A DNA stretch of 64,000 nt from Ischnura elegans (GCF_921293095.1 NC_060254.1:63410069-63474068), one strand, 5' to 3'. Shown: positions 33,141 through 46,500, numbered from the stretch's first letter. Notes: generated by a model from the sequence alone, not told the origin. A program made the numbers and translations.

Positions 33141-36100
33141 GCGGCCAACTGGTGCACAAATGGGTGCTGCAATTCCATCATTACAAGAGTTCCGGGATGG
33201 GGAGATTGGGATGGGAGGGTGGGTCGCTCACTTACGTGTGAATTGTGCATGGTGGGACTTGGAGAAAGGGCTTCGCGGGGTTCCCTAGCGAGCGGACTTG
33301 GATTGGTTCGGGCCCTGGGGGCGTGGAGGCGGTGGGGACGTTTGTCCGTTGGCCGGAGGGAAGGGAAGGTTGACTAGGAAGCTGGGGGCTGGGACGAAAC
33401 CACACCCTTTCACTCCAGACGGACGCAGTACATCACTTAGACGCACTAATTCGCACCACTAGGCGGAAGGGGGTTTTTCCGGGAGTCGACGGACGGTATC
33501 CCGATGCAAATAGGCGTTGTTTGGCGTGATTTCATTGGTGAAGGTCGTGGGGATAAGGGTACTCGTGCTCCTTTGTGGTCGCAGAAGAGAATGATTGCAT
33601 GCAAAGGGAGGCTAGGGGGCAGCGATCGACGGCTTTTGCTCCAGGGAAGGATATATGCTTCTATTCGATATCAACGGAGAATTCTCTGGTAGAACACCGT
33701 AAAATATTCAGAAAAAGTTTGTTATATATATTACCCGCACATATTGTCGACGAGAAAATCATGTTATCACCCCATTTGCGCTTAAATCTAAAATGCTATA
33801 ACCCGCAAAACCCACGGTAGCGTTCTGCGGCCTAAGTGGGACGGATTTATATTTCCGTACGATAAAAACCGAGAATCCTCCGAAAGAACACCATAAATTA
33901 TTTAGAAAAAGTTTAGTATATTGATTACCTGCATAGATAATGGATGAGAAAATTATTGTATACCTACCTGCAATTTGGTTAACCTTTGACTGCAATACCT
34001 CGCAAAACCGCTACAAATTTTTCAACTATGAGGCGCGTCTTCCAAATTTATAAACGTGTATGAAAAGCGTTTTTCTTCGCTTCAGTAGTTAAAACTATAT
34101 ATGCCTATATTTACTCACTATAACCTCCTTTGTATAAAAACTTGGATCAGCCCCCGGTTCCCAGATTCACAGATAAAACAGAGATTCCAAGTTCTATGGT
34201 TCCTCAATGACTCTCCTTCTTGGTCATATTCTCAATTTGACTTGAGTCCTTTTCAATGTACTGCTTTACGGATACTGAGAACTTGGTGATGATAATGTTT
34301 TCCAATTACTTAACTTTCCCATACCCATTTTTCCAACTCTTCGCTCATTGAATACAAGCCTTCTTTCTTATTTATTTGGCAAAAAAACGCCCCTAAAATA
34401 TCAGCGAGCATAACAAGATATTGCATTATGTACAATATTGAACTAGTTTACCATTTGATGAAGATCGGTTGTGGTTATTATGTCTCGGTTCATATCAGGA
34501 GATTATTTATTAAACGTCGTAATGCTCGTCGTATAAATAATTTAAATCGTTCCTTTTTCTATACCGTTTCCCTATAATTTGGTTCCTTTCCTTTCGACAA
34601 GACACTCAGAAAATTTTAGTGTAGTAAAAAGAATTTGACGCTGAGTTTTTAGTTTCAGTATGGAATTTTTGACGAGCGTTTCAGGCGTAGCAGAAACAAG
34701 GGGATTGCATAGAGGAGGCTCAATTCCATCCCATAGAAGGTTGATTTCTGTCCACTTCGGTCACATTTTAATCGGATTTCAAAAATGTCGCGTCGCGGTG
34801 GTAAGTGCAATGCCATCCACTTTTTTCCAATATTTTACATTGGAATGTTTTTAATTAAGAGGAATAGCATTGAAATTTTATGAATTGATATATCACATCA
34901 ACAGGCTTATAAATTACGCATAAAACCGCTCATTCTTCCTAATTTCACCGTGATACTTAGATCATTTTGTCCGTCAGTGACGCGAGTGGCGACTTTTGTA
35001 AACCCATTTAAATGCGCGGTAGTTGACGACACATTTAGAGGCCGACTTGAGTATCCTCTATTGTAATATTCGTGGGCAAGAATCTTGAAATAGATAAAGT
35101 TTCCCTACTCCAAGGAGTTTTGATGCGCGTCAACGAGGCAAAAGTTATTCAAAAACAGCTTACATGAGAACTTAAATGAAGTCTGCGAGAGACGTCCATT
35201 CTACTTGCACTCTCACTTATTCTCGACTTAACCTTACTGTTCAAAAATCTTCGCTAGCTTCCAATTAATTGTTGAGGTGTTGTTCAGGGGTGGCATCCTA
35301 CCTGAAATCTATGCATGCATGTCAACAATTTTCTCAAAGTTTAACTCTAGTAATTTATGTAGCCTTTTGTCTGTACCTACCTTATGGGAAAATGTTGAAG
35401 CTGGCCAGAACGTATTTCTTGTGCGTCGAATAAAAAGAAAATTTATTCAGCATACAACCGTTTTTTTTTCGGTCAATGGCTTTGTGATCGTTGAACTTAT
35501 ATTTGCACATTGAAGTAAGGTAATGCTTTTGTAAAAAAAAATTCGTCACTCTTAAGAGAATGTTTTGATTGACTTAAGCACATTGGCATCGATTACCTCT
35601 GTAGTTTTTTCATTAAAGTGAAAACATTGACGTGAGCTTTCAAGAAAGATTAAATTAGAAATTTTGTTAGAAAATGACATGATAAGGTATTCAATTATCA
35701 TATCGTTTTTAGCTAATAAAATTTCCAATTTACTGTGGATACATACATCTGTTCGATCGCACTGTTGTACTTAACCATTCTGTCTTTTAGCTGTTGCGTA
35801 AGAGAATTTGGCATAGAAACTTTCAGAAAATCGAGCCATGGTTTCCCAATAAATATTTTAAGTTCAATTATTTTTAACAGATAAGTCTTGCAATTTTCCT
35901 ATTCTTTTCTTCTTATATTCTCAATTATCTCCTTTCACAGTAAATCTTCATTCAAACTAAAAGTAATGTCGTTTATGATCCACTCTCGGTATGGAAATTT
36001 AGCCACCTGTATTCCCAAGGTACTTGAACTTAAATAATTCTGCAGGAGTTTGCTTTGCAGCTCTTTGTTTTTGTTCAACTCATTACGTTTATTTTTCTGC

Positions 36101-36345
36101 CAACCTTCTTTCATCTCTTTTCTTCCACGCATAAAGGATTTCCTTTGAAATCCTAAATTTAATTTATAATGTTGTCCAGGTGAATGGTTAACTGTGGGAA
36201 AAGAGTTTTTGAAAGAATAATATTCATTCGTGAGAGGAAAATTTTCAAAATTTCCCATTCCGATACTCCGCATGTAGATCACATATTGTCATGATAAATT
36301 TGAATTTATCGCCATGAAATATCGTTTTAGTCCTCTAAATAATAA
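33141..36345. other. Promoter-proximal GC-rich DNA of gene 3, then gene-less stretch
   Basis: The first 400 bp upstream of the TATA box are GC-rich with G-runs and probably hold regulatory sequence. Beyond this no gene is supported. A possible coding start ATGTCGCGTCGCGGTG before GTAAGTGC at 34800 has no partner exon. A minus frame at 35935-36282 (115 codons) is unrecognised. Confidence 0.45.
33670..34020. repeat. Direct duplication, about 200-bp period
   Basis: Two diverged units: AGAACACC, TAAA, ATTCAGAAAAAGTTT, ATTACCCGCA, GAGAAAAT, CGCAAAACC at 33690-33822 recur as AGAACACC, TAAA, ATTTAGAAAAAGTTT, ATTACCTGCA, GAGAAAAT, CGCAAAACC at 33888-34010. Confidence 0.78.
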
Positions 36346-36350
36346 ATAAC

Positions 36351-36680
36351 GGGGGATCGGGTTGGTGTGGCGGTCAGAGTGTTTGCTTCTCACCCCGTGG
36401 GCTCGGGTTCAAATCCCGGCGGCGGCAGAGAATTTTCTGAGACTGCCCAATCCCTACTTGAATGTTGTGTGGAGAAGGTAAATGAGAATCTATCTGAAAC
36501 TAGCTTCCAAGCGCAACACTCCGTCCGTCGGATGGGACGTTAAGCCGTGGTCCCCTTGGCGCCTTTCGTTAAGAGCTGGCTAATGCCGACGCCGGGTTTC
36601 TTTCCACCCTTCCTGACCTACCATTCACACATGGTTCAAATGACCTAAGCTGTCGGTCGCCTCCACCAAATACCATACCA
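36351..36680 (+). mobile_element. tRNA-derived SINE, copy 4 with internal insertion
   Basis: Same family as the copies at 2905 and 6358, with B box at 36405-36419. It differs by about 30 extra bases near 36475-36507 (GGTAAATGAGAATC, TATCTGAAACTAG) between GTGTGGAGA and CAAGCGCAACACT. The tail ends CCAAATACCATACCA. Confidence 0.88.
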
Positions 36681-36689
36681 ATAATTAAC

Positions 36690-38720
36690 GACAATTTTAA
36701 TGGCATTATTTAAAAAAATAATTGGAATAAATTTTACCTGCATTCAAATTCACTGCATAATTTCAGATAATTTAGCATTAGTATCAAATAAGATATAATA
36801 AAAGTTCAAGCATTTTCCGTCCAATAAAATCCGACACTTCTTCCGGCTTTTAGGTTTTAGTTTTAGATAAATCTCATTTAACATCTCTTTTGATTCTTGT
36901 CCGCACATTCAGAAATTATTCGGTATACTGTTTAGTTATTTGATATAACGAATATCAAAATAATAATTCTATAATTAAAAAAAACTGGCTGAACCTTAAC
37001 CAATGCTGTGTATATTATTCAGGGCCAATAGCAAGCGAAGCTATTTACATTAACAGTCACCGCATTTCTCTCTCGCGTGTCGCGCGTAAAAAGCGCTGTC
37101 CATTCAAGATTGGAGGAATTTCAAGGTGAAGGCGCTCTTACCCCGCAGCAGGAGCCTTGCTGTGGGTCCTTTCTCTTCGCGGGGAGCGGCCGATCTTACA
37201 ATCACTTTCACAGGAAGCGTTCTCCAACAAGGAAACTAGAAACGTATTGCATGCCTTAGTTTTCTGCTGTGACTTGATATTAATGCAATGACTTTGCAGC
37301 GTCAATTGGTTTGATTTAATTGCGCAGAGGTCCGTACATTATTGTTAATATATGTCCAGTAGTATGCCTTGTCACTGTCTTTTTGCACCATTATCCTAGG
37401 TTGATTGGGTTCTTCGGCCTTGACGGTTGCACAAGCCTTTAGTTTATTAAGTGTTCCTGCTTTCATACAGTGCTTAGATCGGGGTTTTAACCTTCCTGGG
37501 CTTGGGTGTGTTTATCTAGTGTTGAAACGTTCTCTACATTAAGTTTTCTTATATATTTTCTTTAATTTATTAAACGCAAGTAATCAAGATTTTAACTAGT
37601 TTCCTTGTTCAACATGCAATAAGCGTTTATCCATGTACTAAAAAAATAAATACATTTTCTTAGTACATTTAGCGAGTCTTTTGGTGAGCAATAAATACAA
37701 AAACGCTATCCAATGGTATCCATCCCAAGTGCATAAATATATTAGCATTCTTATAATTAATTGGAGAAGGTGAATGTGGTAAAAAAATAGATAAGGGCGA
37801 TACTAATGGCCTATTTATTTTTCGGGAAATACCGTTTCCTTACGGATACGATGGCTCAGGGTGTAATGCGTCATTTAAAATGACGTTAATTGGATACATT
37901 CCATAATGTATAACATGCACGAGGCCCTATATTTGAGTCCAACACCTGTCCCCGTTTGGGCAATTGTGTAACTCAAATGGTGGGGCTGTAAGTGATAATG
38001 AGCCTTAATTTTGGTTTTCAAGCCAACTTATGGCCTGTTGAATTTATGTAACTACGTTAGTTCCGACCGTAGTTATGGCCTTCAGACGAAAGTAAGGCTG
38101 GCCTTAATTACTACTCTGGTTTACGTAATAGACCTAACGGTCGTTCTGTTAGCTGTGGCTGGATCGATGCATAAAGTTCTGGTGTTCTTTGATGCAAGTC
38201 TTCCAACCTTTAGAAGTGCCACACTTTTAATGACACTGTAGAAATAGGTCAATGATGCTTTATTGCACATAAAATCGCCGCAAACCCTAAAGTGGATATT
38301 AATCCATATTTATTTTTAACTTCCCGACACGTCATTAAAATACGGAATTAATTAAATTAGCATCAAGTTGCATTTTATATCAGTCTAGGCACAATTTTTG
38401 ACGGGCCTTATTTTATTTAACGTGTTGAAGCGTCAGGAACCCCCATAATAGTCTAATTTTATGCGCCAAGGAGTGAAGAAGTGAGTTTGTTTCTGTTAAA
38501 CCTGAGAAAAAATTGCGGAAACGTTATTATTACGTTGAATAAATAATGGATATGATATTAGATGCCCAAATAAATTGGAGGCGGTTGCTGAAGACAAAAT
38601 GAACAGATTTGGTGCGAGAAGGCATGCAGAAAAGTAGCAGAAGAAAGGGGTTTGCGAAACATACGCAAATTAGGACCCGTTTGACAGGCTGCTTGACCAT
38701 TATATGCATAATAATAAGGT
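36690..38720. other. Gene-less intergenic stretch
   Basis: No gene is supported. A moderately GC-rich patch at 37075-37250 is open for 60 codons on the plus strand but unrecognised. Confidence 0.45.
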
Positions 38721-38728
38721 GAGAAATA

Positions 38729-39287
38729 CTGGGTGCTCCAAAAAGAATATACGTACCTCAAATCCATATATTTATTAAACTTTACGACATACGAATATGA
38801 AACTTTACACACATATTTAAGAACCTCTCAAGTTTATATTACAGATGTTCAATATGTCCTCTATCAGCGATACGAGCAATATCAAATCGATATTCAAATT
38901 CCTTCTTAATACTCGGGCAAGCATGTCCTTGTCTCAAAGCATGTCACTGATGTTAATGCAGCACGGATACGGTTCTTCACCTCATTCCATGAATGTTCTG
39001 TGAGAGTGTTGGTAAATAAACGTTGTCTTTATCGAAACCCCCCTGGAGATGTCACAGGGTGTCAAATTCAGTGACTGTGGAGCCTAGCTGAGACATGCTA
39101 AGTCGCCAGCTCCTTGACGACCATTCAAACGGATCGCTTGAGTTTCATACAAATATTCACGTACTTGGCAACTAAAGTGAAAAATGAAGTTATCTTTGTG
39201 TAGCCTCGGAAAAAGTCGGGGTGAAAAGATCGATATTTTGGATAAAATAATAATTTGTAATGCGTATATTCTTTTTGAAATTCTCTC
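38729..39287 (-). mobile_element. IS630-Tc1-mariner DNA transposon relic, internally deleted
   Basis: The element is bounded by TA on both sides and by inverted ends sharing CAAAAAGAATATACG (38739-38753 and complement 39263-39277). On the minus strand translated pieces read APQSLNLTPCD (third catalytic Asp region, normally SPDLTPCDFFLWG), NEVKNRIRAALTSVT and, just before a stop, ARIADRGHIEHL, a typical C terminus. Several frame changes and an in-frame stop separate the pieces, and the N-terminal two thirds of a transposase is missing. At about 560 bp it is a dead, deleted copy. Confidence 0.82.
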
Positions 39288-39532
39288 TAATGGAGGAAAA
39301 CATTGCAGGAAACGTTTCTCACGGTAGTTAAAAACATTAAATTAGTTCTCGGGGAAGATCTAGATCCACATTACACACTGTCCCGCCTCAAAAGGCGTGT
39401 GGCGGTGGTGTTAGGACACTACACGTTAACTAATACAAAAGAGAATGCTCGAACGAAACTACGTCAAGCATTTGTTAAAGACCTTTATTATTCAGGTAAA
39501 AATGATTTCCCATACCTATTCGTACGGAAAAA

Positions 39533-39875
39533 TACGAGGGTCGCTCAAAAAGTCCTTAGAATCTTCGAGAAATCGCTCTGATAGTATCGAAAATTATTGT
39601 TAACCAGAAAGCAGTACTTTTGCCTAGTCAGCTGCTGAAGTTTGAACTGTATTCATCCCATAGTTTTATTGTTGTCACCAATTGTAGTAAAAAAATTTCA
39701 TTTGTTAATAAAAATGGGTAAAAGGGAGTTTTGTGCGGTGATCAAATACGTATTTTTTGAATGTGTTTACGCTCAAGGAAATCAAAGCTGGGTTGCATAA
39801 AGTTCATGGCAAATCTGCTTTTGTGTTTGGAACTATTTATAATTGGGATATAGTTTGTCGGGCCTGGAAATATAG
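39533..39875 (+). mobile_element. Truncated mariner element, 5' end and N-terminal HTH
   Basis: After TA the sequence CGAGGGTCGCTCAAAAAGTC matches a mariner terminal repeat. About 180 bp later an ATG at 39715 starts MGKREFCAVIKYVFF, and after a frame change LKEIKAGLHKVHGKSAF and GTIYNW follow, matching the paired-type HTH of mariner transposases. The catalytic domain and 3' terminal repeat are absent. An unrecognised frame at 39303-39581 runs into the terminal repeat and is probably not a gene. Confidence 0.82.
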
Positions 39876-39879
39876 TGGT

Positions 39880-41140
39880 GATCTAGAATTGAATTCTTCG
39901 TGTCGGTTTAAGATATCTATTCTCATTTGGTCAAGCAATGTAAGCTGGTGTAAAGATAGAGGGTTTCAGTGTAATAATCTTAAGATTGAAGTTGGATAAT
40001 GAAAATTTATTGAGTTTTCAGGAAAATTATACAGATTATTTACATTCGAATGCTGCAAATCAGTTTATATTTTGGAAGATTTAAGCTTTCTCAAATACTG
40101 GTATCCAATCGAGGCTCATTTTTTAAAGTTTGGGCATGTTTATCTCCTTGCACACGCATTCCTCCGGGAAATCTAAAAATACCATTTCACAGTGAGTCTG
40201 AGATCTACTAATGAACGCGGAAAAAAAAATAGCGATCATTTTCTAATCGAGGTGAACATATTGGAATTAATCGTTCTTTTTTGACCTTCCTACATGGGAT
40301 AAAGGTATTGTTAATGCCTTTTCTTTGAGAACTGCAATTATAACATTGGGAATTCTTCTCCTAGCTAATTCAAACCAAAAAGGTCAAATCAACACTTCTT
40401 TACGTACAAACTTATCTGAGGTTTAATAAGCAAGTAATAGAATAATTTAGGGGCAGTTATCTTTCCAACATTTTAAATCTTAAATTATGATTCCTCAAAG
40501 TAAAGAGCTAATTTTGCTATCTTAATTCGTAATACCATTTTCGTAGGAATCCAATGCTCGATAGTTATGGAGCAACTTTCACACTCATCCTTTTATCGCA
40601 ATTATCTACTGATATATCTTTTTTTTAGAAATTTGTATCATTCCTTACTGCTGCCAAATTTTTTTACTTATGAAGAAATTAGCGGATAGAAAGGGAATCA
40701 TTTTTTTATTTAATTCCAATGTATTATGCTAAACTTAGTAATTTAGTAAAAAACTTAGTATGCCAGCTTCACGTCGAATTTTTGTTTTCAATGGCTAGTA
40801 AATTTTTATTCCTGTATTTCTTTACAATTCAAAAAGCTCGATAAATATTCTATGGGCAATGAATCGAAGTGTCACTAAAGTCATCCGAGTATCCTTAGAG
40901 TGAATTTTTTCAGATAAATGGGTTTCACTTTCAGAATTATTTTCTATAAAACACTTTTTTTAATTAGAGACACGATAAAAATAAACTATTTTATATGTAT
41001 TCTCAGCTTGACTGAATAAGCCATTCCTCTCCTCATGTCGATATCATTTTTTGAGTATGGAAGTGTGAAATCCAACAATGGTACATATGATAAGAAGATC
41101 TGATGAAATTGATCATTTTGTCTTCACTCCTACTTCTAGT
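39880..41140. other. Gene-less AT-rich stretch
   Basis: I see no gene, array or TIR element here. Confidence 0.5.
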
Positions 41141-41143
41141 CCC

Positions 41144-42465
41144 ATTGGCGGATTAAGGGGAGGGGGGTAGGGTAGGCTGTCCCAAAAAAACACTTTTTTG
41201 GAAATTCCAAAATCGTCACTCGGATTTCGATGACCCTCGGGTATACAAGGATAGGCAAAAAAATATTTTCGAAAAAGTTTAAATAATTAGGTAGCGAGGG
41301 GCGCCTAAATACCAACACCCTTAATTTATCATACGATTTCCCAAACAATGTGAAATTAAGGGTAATCAGGGTAAATTGTGGCCCTTTGGGCTAAAATTTC
41401 GTCGGTTTTTGCGTATCTTTCACCGTTTAGGCTTTGCGGCCCGCGTAGCCTGGCGCCAAGAGTGGCGCTAAGCGATGCGGCTCGCGCGACGCGGCGCAAC
41501 TGACGGCTGAGGCGGTCCCCCTCCCCTCCCACACCCCTCCTCCTCACCTGCCGTCGCCCGCCATGTTCGCATGCTTCAGTGACTCTGTCTCTCTCTCAAA
41601 TTCAGATTTTGAACTCCTTTCGTAGACCAAATCATGTCGGCACGTATGGTAATAATCAATCTTATCCTTATTTTGGAAAATCGTTATAAATTTGTTAGCC
41701 TACTGAGAAAATTATTCAACAAAACCAGGTTTCAGTTGAACAAGCTCTTTCCTCGTACCCCCATTTAGCATTTACCGAAGTTGGGAAGCAATCTGCAGTA
41801 AATATTGCTTTTGTTCTTCGTCGTTTGAGATACTGATATTAAATTCTGTTATTAGGACCACCACGGCTGAGACCGTCTCCCTTCGCACCCTATCCTCCTC
41901 ACTTATCCAATCCTACTCATGTCCAGAAGCTCTTTCTCCGTTATTTGTCCTGCCATTTTTCGAGACTGAGATACAAACTGCAACAGATTATGCTTTTGGT
42001 CCTCACGGCGCATTTCCTCACCTTTTGCGAATTCAATGTAACAACACGGACCTCTGGTAGATATGAATCATGGAATTTACTGAGGCGCTAGGGTTAGCAG
42101 CAACTATTAAGGGTTCTCTCATTGACCCTCCATAGTTTATAACCTTCCTGCCCCGCCAGACAGGGTTTTGAAAGTTCTGATGTCCAAGCCATAAAATCAT
42201 TTTTCTGCGAAAGGACAGAAGCTAATACCACTGCTGTAATTGGCTAGGGGTAGGGGCACGTACCCACTTTACGTTCGTTATGTTTTGTGTATTACAGAGG
42301 CTCAATCATTTAATTTCATATTAAATACTTTAGTATTGAAATAAAGAGAATATTTCGTATATTAATTGCTGTACGTTGTTCTTAATCTCAAATATGAGAA
42401 GACCATTTGCCTGTTAGAGCTTTGTGCCCCCCAAGAAAATCCTGGACTCGCCCTTGTCAGGTCCC
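41144..42465. other. Region bounded by GGCGGAT/GGCGAGT-type repeat ends with an inner CpG-rich patch
   Basis: The left border TTGGCGGATTAAGGGGAGG and the complement of the right border GGGCGAGTCCAGG plus TTGGGGGGCAC resemble ends of the MITE-like families seen elsewhere in the window. Inside, 41430-41580 is CpG-rich (GGCCCGCG, GGCTCGCGCGACGCGGCGC). Whether it is one insertion or several is not clear. Confidence 0.35.
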
Positions 42466-43284
42466 GTTCTTTAATGGACTTATGGAAATATTTAGATAGC
42501 AATGTATGCGGTTTTACCCTCTTCATATTGTGATACTTGGTTTACGTAGTTACGAAACCGCGCACGTATGACCGAGCTCCGACACGAGCTTAAGTCAGTG
42601 GAACGAAATATGAGCGGTAATAATTTTAGTGCTGGTGAGAAATAAAAAAATTAAAAAAATAAAAATCTCACATGGCATTAGATAGAGTTTGTATTATTTA
42701 ACAACCGGCCTCCCTCGGCATGCGCAGCATTATAATCTTAGCAGCAAGTCTGTTTCACGAAACGTAAAGATTGACGAACATTTGGAATACATTCGGAAAA
42801 GATGATTTAGAATTCCAAATATTTACGTTGAATTGCAAGCGCATCTTATCTCGGAATCAACATTGATTGTGGCTATTAAATTCCTTGGTTGGCTATGTTG
42901 AAAGAATGAATTAAACTTGGCCAATACCATTCCACCGCATTAAAGTTTATCCTCACACCGTACTCCTTTGTAGTCAATGACCTCATTCTAGTCGAAGATT
43001 TTTAAAGGCGTCAGTAAATTTAGCTGCTTCCAGGCAAGCCAATAATATCATTATCCTCTGAGAGGTGTTTTATTCTCTCGCTGTCTGTGAACTGTTGATG
43101 CTGAAGTGACTCATTGGAAGACTCAAGTTCAATGTCAAGTTACGAATTTTCATAATTTCTGAGTCTGAGGGATTACGATGATTATCTGAAAATAGGCTTT
43201 TGGGATTCATGATTAACGTACCGAAGTAGCAGCGATTGAGTCGTGATTCTAGGTCTCAATAAAATATAAGTTTAAATAATAATA

Positions 43285-43290
43285 TTTATT
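43285..43290 (-). terminator. Poly(A) signal of gene 4
   Basis: AATAAA on the minus strand, about 240 bp beyond the gene 4 stop. Confidence 0.55.
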
Positions 43291-43524
43291 AACAAAATCA
43301 TAGTTGATACATATATATATATCTCGTGTTAACAAACTTGGCATTCAGGAGAGATATCATTGTTTATGCTGGTAATCCGATTGGGATCAATGAGTGTTGC
43401 CAACATTCCTGCACCGGAGAGATTTTTTTTGCCCAATGACGTTGGTGTTGAGTGGTTAAATGCCCTCCATATCGTTAACGGAGAGTATAGTTCAACAAAG
43501 AGCCGTTCGATAGCGTGAGTGTTC

Positions 43525-46500
43525 TTAACCATGATGAACTGCGAGGTGGTGAGCCAATGGGTGGTAGGCTAATCCATGGTGCAGTCCGTAGGCTGCGACG
43601 CCGTGGTGAAGGAGACCAGCGTGGTGCACGCCAGCGAGCCCGTGGTGTAGACCTACGACTCCGTGGTGCACTCCGAGCACTCCGTGGTGCACGACTGGGT
43701 GGGCGGCGACCACTGCGCCCTCAACAGTCGAGTAGGCGAAGTTTCCTCCGACTCTTGAGGAGTGTGTCACGGCTCCAGGGATGACCACTGGGTGATGAAG
43801 TAGACCGGCGGATGCGGCGCCGACCACGGCCAAACAGACGAAGAGGAATGCCTGCGGGCAAGGAATAGAAATTATCAGCCGAGGAGATCGAAGTAAGATT
43901 ATGCTCTAGTAAAAAATAGTTATTCAATTTAAAGAGAAAATTTTTAGTGACTTACGCACGTTAGTGTCAACTACTGCCATTGAATTTTTACTTAAGCGCA
44001 GGGATGCCGACTTACAAAAAATATTGGGGGGGCCCAAACCGGGGATCTTGCCCCAGGAAATTTTATAAGTAGTCAGTTTTAAGTTTTTTAAGCATATTAG
44101 AAGAGTCATATGATCAACATTAGAACACTTGATATCTGGACACTGCGGGGAAAATCAACAAGCCTGACACAATTTTTCCTCACACCCATAACGAATTTTG
44201 AGGGAGCTCGGGCCCCCTCAAGCCCCATGGATTCGGCGCCACTGCTTAAACGAAAACATTGAAATCAGCATCTAGATAAGTTGAAATTTAGTTAGAAAAA
44301 AGAAAAACAGAATAATGTATTTCATTATCTAATATTTTTTTACCAATCAAAAATTAGAATTTACTGCTAATGCATGAGTTCGATCGTATTTTTTTAGTGT
44401 AGCCTTCCTTCGTTCAGCTGTTACCTTAGCTTGGAAACTTATTGCAATTCAAGTCATGGTTAACCTAGGAATAGTTTTTGTTCAACTGCTATTAACAGAT
44501 AAAACTTCCAATGAGCATTCGATCGAAGCCCGTTCGGCATCCAAATGCTATAAAACCCATTCCCAAACACTGACTCTCTCACTAATTATTTGGGTGAAGG
44601 ATGCGGGTTAAAACAAAAAGTCATATGAAGAACCCCTACTAAAATACTCAAAATATCCTTCTCTTCCATACGCAAAGTATAAAGGAATATTATGATCGGA
44701 AAATGAGGAATCACTTCAAAATGACTCAAACATTTAAACAAGATGAGCTGCTCAAAATAAAAATCTTTTATTGTATTTATTGCTGATCCTTCGATTTCAG
44801 TGGACTCAAACTCGGAGTTCATAAATATCCATATGCTGAGGTCCTTTTGAGTTCTTATTGCTGAAGCCATTGATCTCCAGTCACGGATAGACAACAAACC
44901 ACGTCAATTGGCCAGGCCATCTTTCCGTTGGTTGTCACATTCCCATAAAATGTAAAAGCTATGTAACCCACGTCTGACCAATGACTGACCTCTCCCCTCT
45001 AAAATCATCTGAAACCCTAGAAAAACAAAACACAAAATACCAAAATTACTGAGGTTACGAGAAATAACAACTTTTCTTTTCTATAAACACACTTGTACTG
45101 TCGTCAACTAGTTGTACGGTGAAATAAAATATTCAACATCCATTGGAAGGAATATAATGATAGCTGTATTCTCGATATTATTACGGAAAGAGATGATTAT
45201 GAAGTTCGTGAACAATTGGGAATAGTAATAACTTTTTATTTCACTACGTTGAATAAAAACAGCAAAATGTCATATCATTATCTACCATTCCATTTAAAAA
45301 GTACCATTGAAAAAATAAATTGAGGATAGAAACACGACATTGAGAAAATAAATTGAAGTGGAAGGGGTTGAGGAACAGACGGCCGATAAAAATTATAAGA
45401 ACAGGGAGAGTGTTCATAAAAGGCCACAGGCCTTTTCCGTTGGCCGACCCTCCACGGGTGAGCGAAAGCGAGTATATGTTTAGGTACCAATTCTTTCACT
45501 CACAAACTCTTAAAACAATAGATATATTTGTAACAAATGGGTAAAATTATTACTTCCTTTTTTAAAAATAACCTGGTCTTTATCATTGAAAAATTGAAAA
45601 ATGAGACCCCTATTTAATCTAAAAATGGTTTATAAAATTCATCTTGGTGAATTTTTTTCTCCTCTTGAGTTCGTGAATTTATTTTTCACGTATCCTATCC
45701 ACGGTCATAATTTTTTAAAGAACAGGAGAGCTTTCAATAGGGGGATAGGAGCCTTTGGTTCACCTCTTGTTTAACGGATGATCTACAAAGTAATGCCTAA
45801 TGTTTCATGGATATGCTTCAATTGACCTAGATTGATTTAAAATTTAACAGTTGTTATTGAACTCGGTGTCTCGACGAAACGATAATAACTTTCCTTACCA
45901 AATTTCTTTGATAAATGAACTTCCAAAAATAGCGATAGTACTGAAATATTTCAAATAAATTACCAAGTGGGTCTAAATTATGTTGATTATCTTTTCATAG
46001 ACACGCATTCCTTAGAATACCCTAGAGCAAAGCTAATTCATTCGGGCTTCGAGCAAAACTACAAGGAATCTGCAAAGCAAATTTTTATTCACAGTTTCAA
46101 TTCCAGTGTATGGGAGTTATTTTACCTTATGGATGTTTTGCAAGATGCATAAAGTTTGATTAAAAACATTAAGTTGGAGTCTATCTAATTCTCTATCTAT
46201 TTCTCTATCTATCTAATCTATGGAGTTAATCTAATCCTCTATTCGAGCTGACATTTCTCTGAGTTCTATAAATTGAATAGAAATTAGAAAAGATACAACC
46301 AGAGTTTCTCGAATAATATTTCATTTGGGATGACAAAAAAATATTTTGAATGCATATAAAAACCAATTACCTGCTGAGAGACCCGAAATATGTGTGGGAA
46401 AGTCATAAGTAAAAGAGAATTAAGTTTGAAACTTCATTGTTGTTTGCGGAGCTGCGAATAAATATTACCTCATCAAAAACGGTAAAAAATGAAATCATTT

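Noticed and set aside
35935-36282. 115-codon minus-strand frame
   Set aside because: No known motif, no splice or promoter partner, AT-rich composition like its surroundings; a real small gene cannot be excluded but is not supported.
39303-39581. 92-codon plus-strand protein
   Set aside because: Unrecognised, starts at a non-ATG codon and its last residues are encoded by the mariner terminal repeat.
46172-46225. CTAT/TCTA run as a CRISPR-like array
   Set aside because: It is an ordinary degenerate tetranucleotide microsatellite without spacers, in an arthropod intron.
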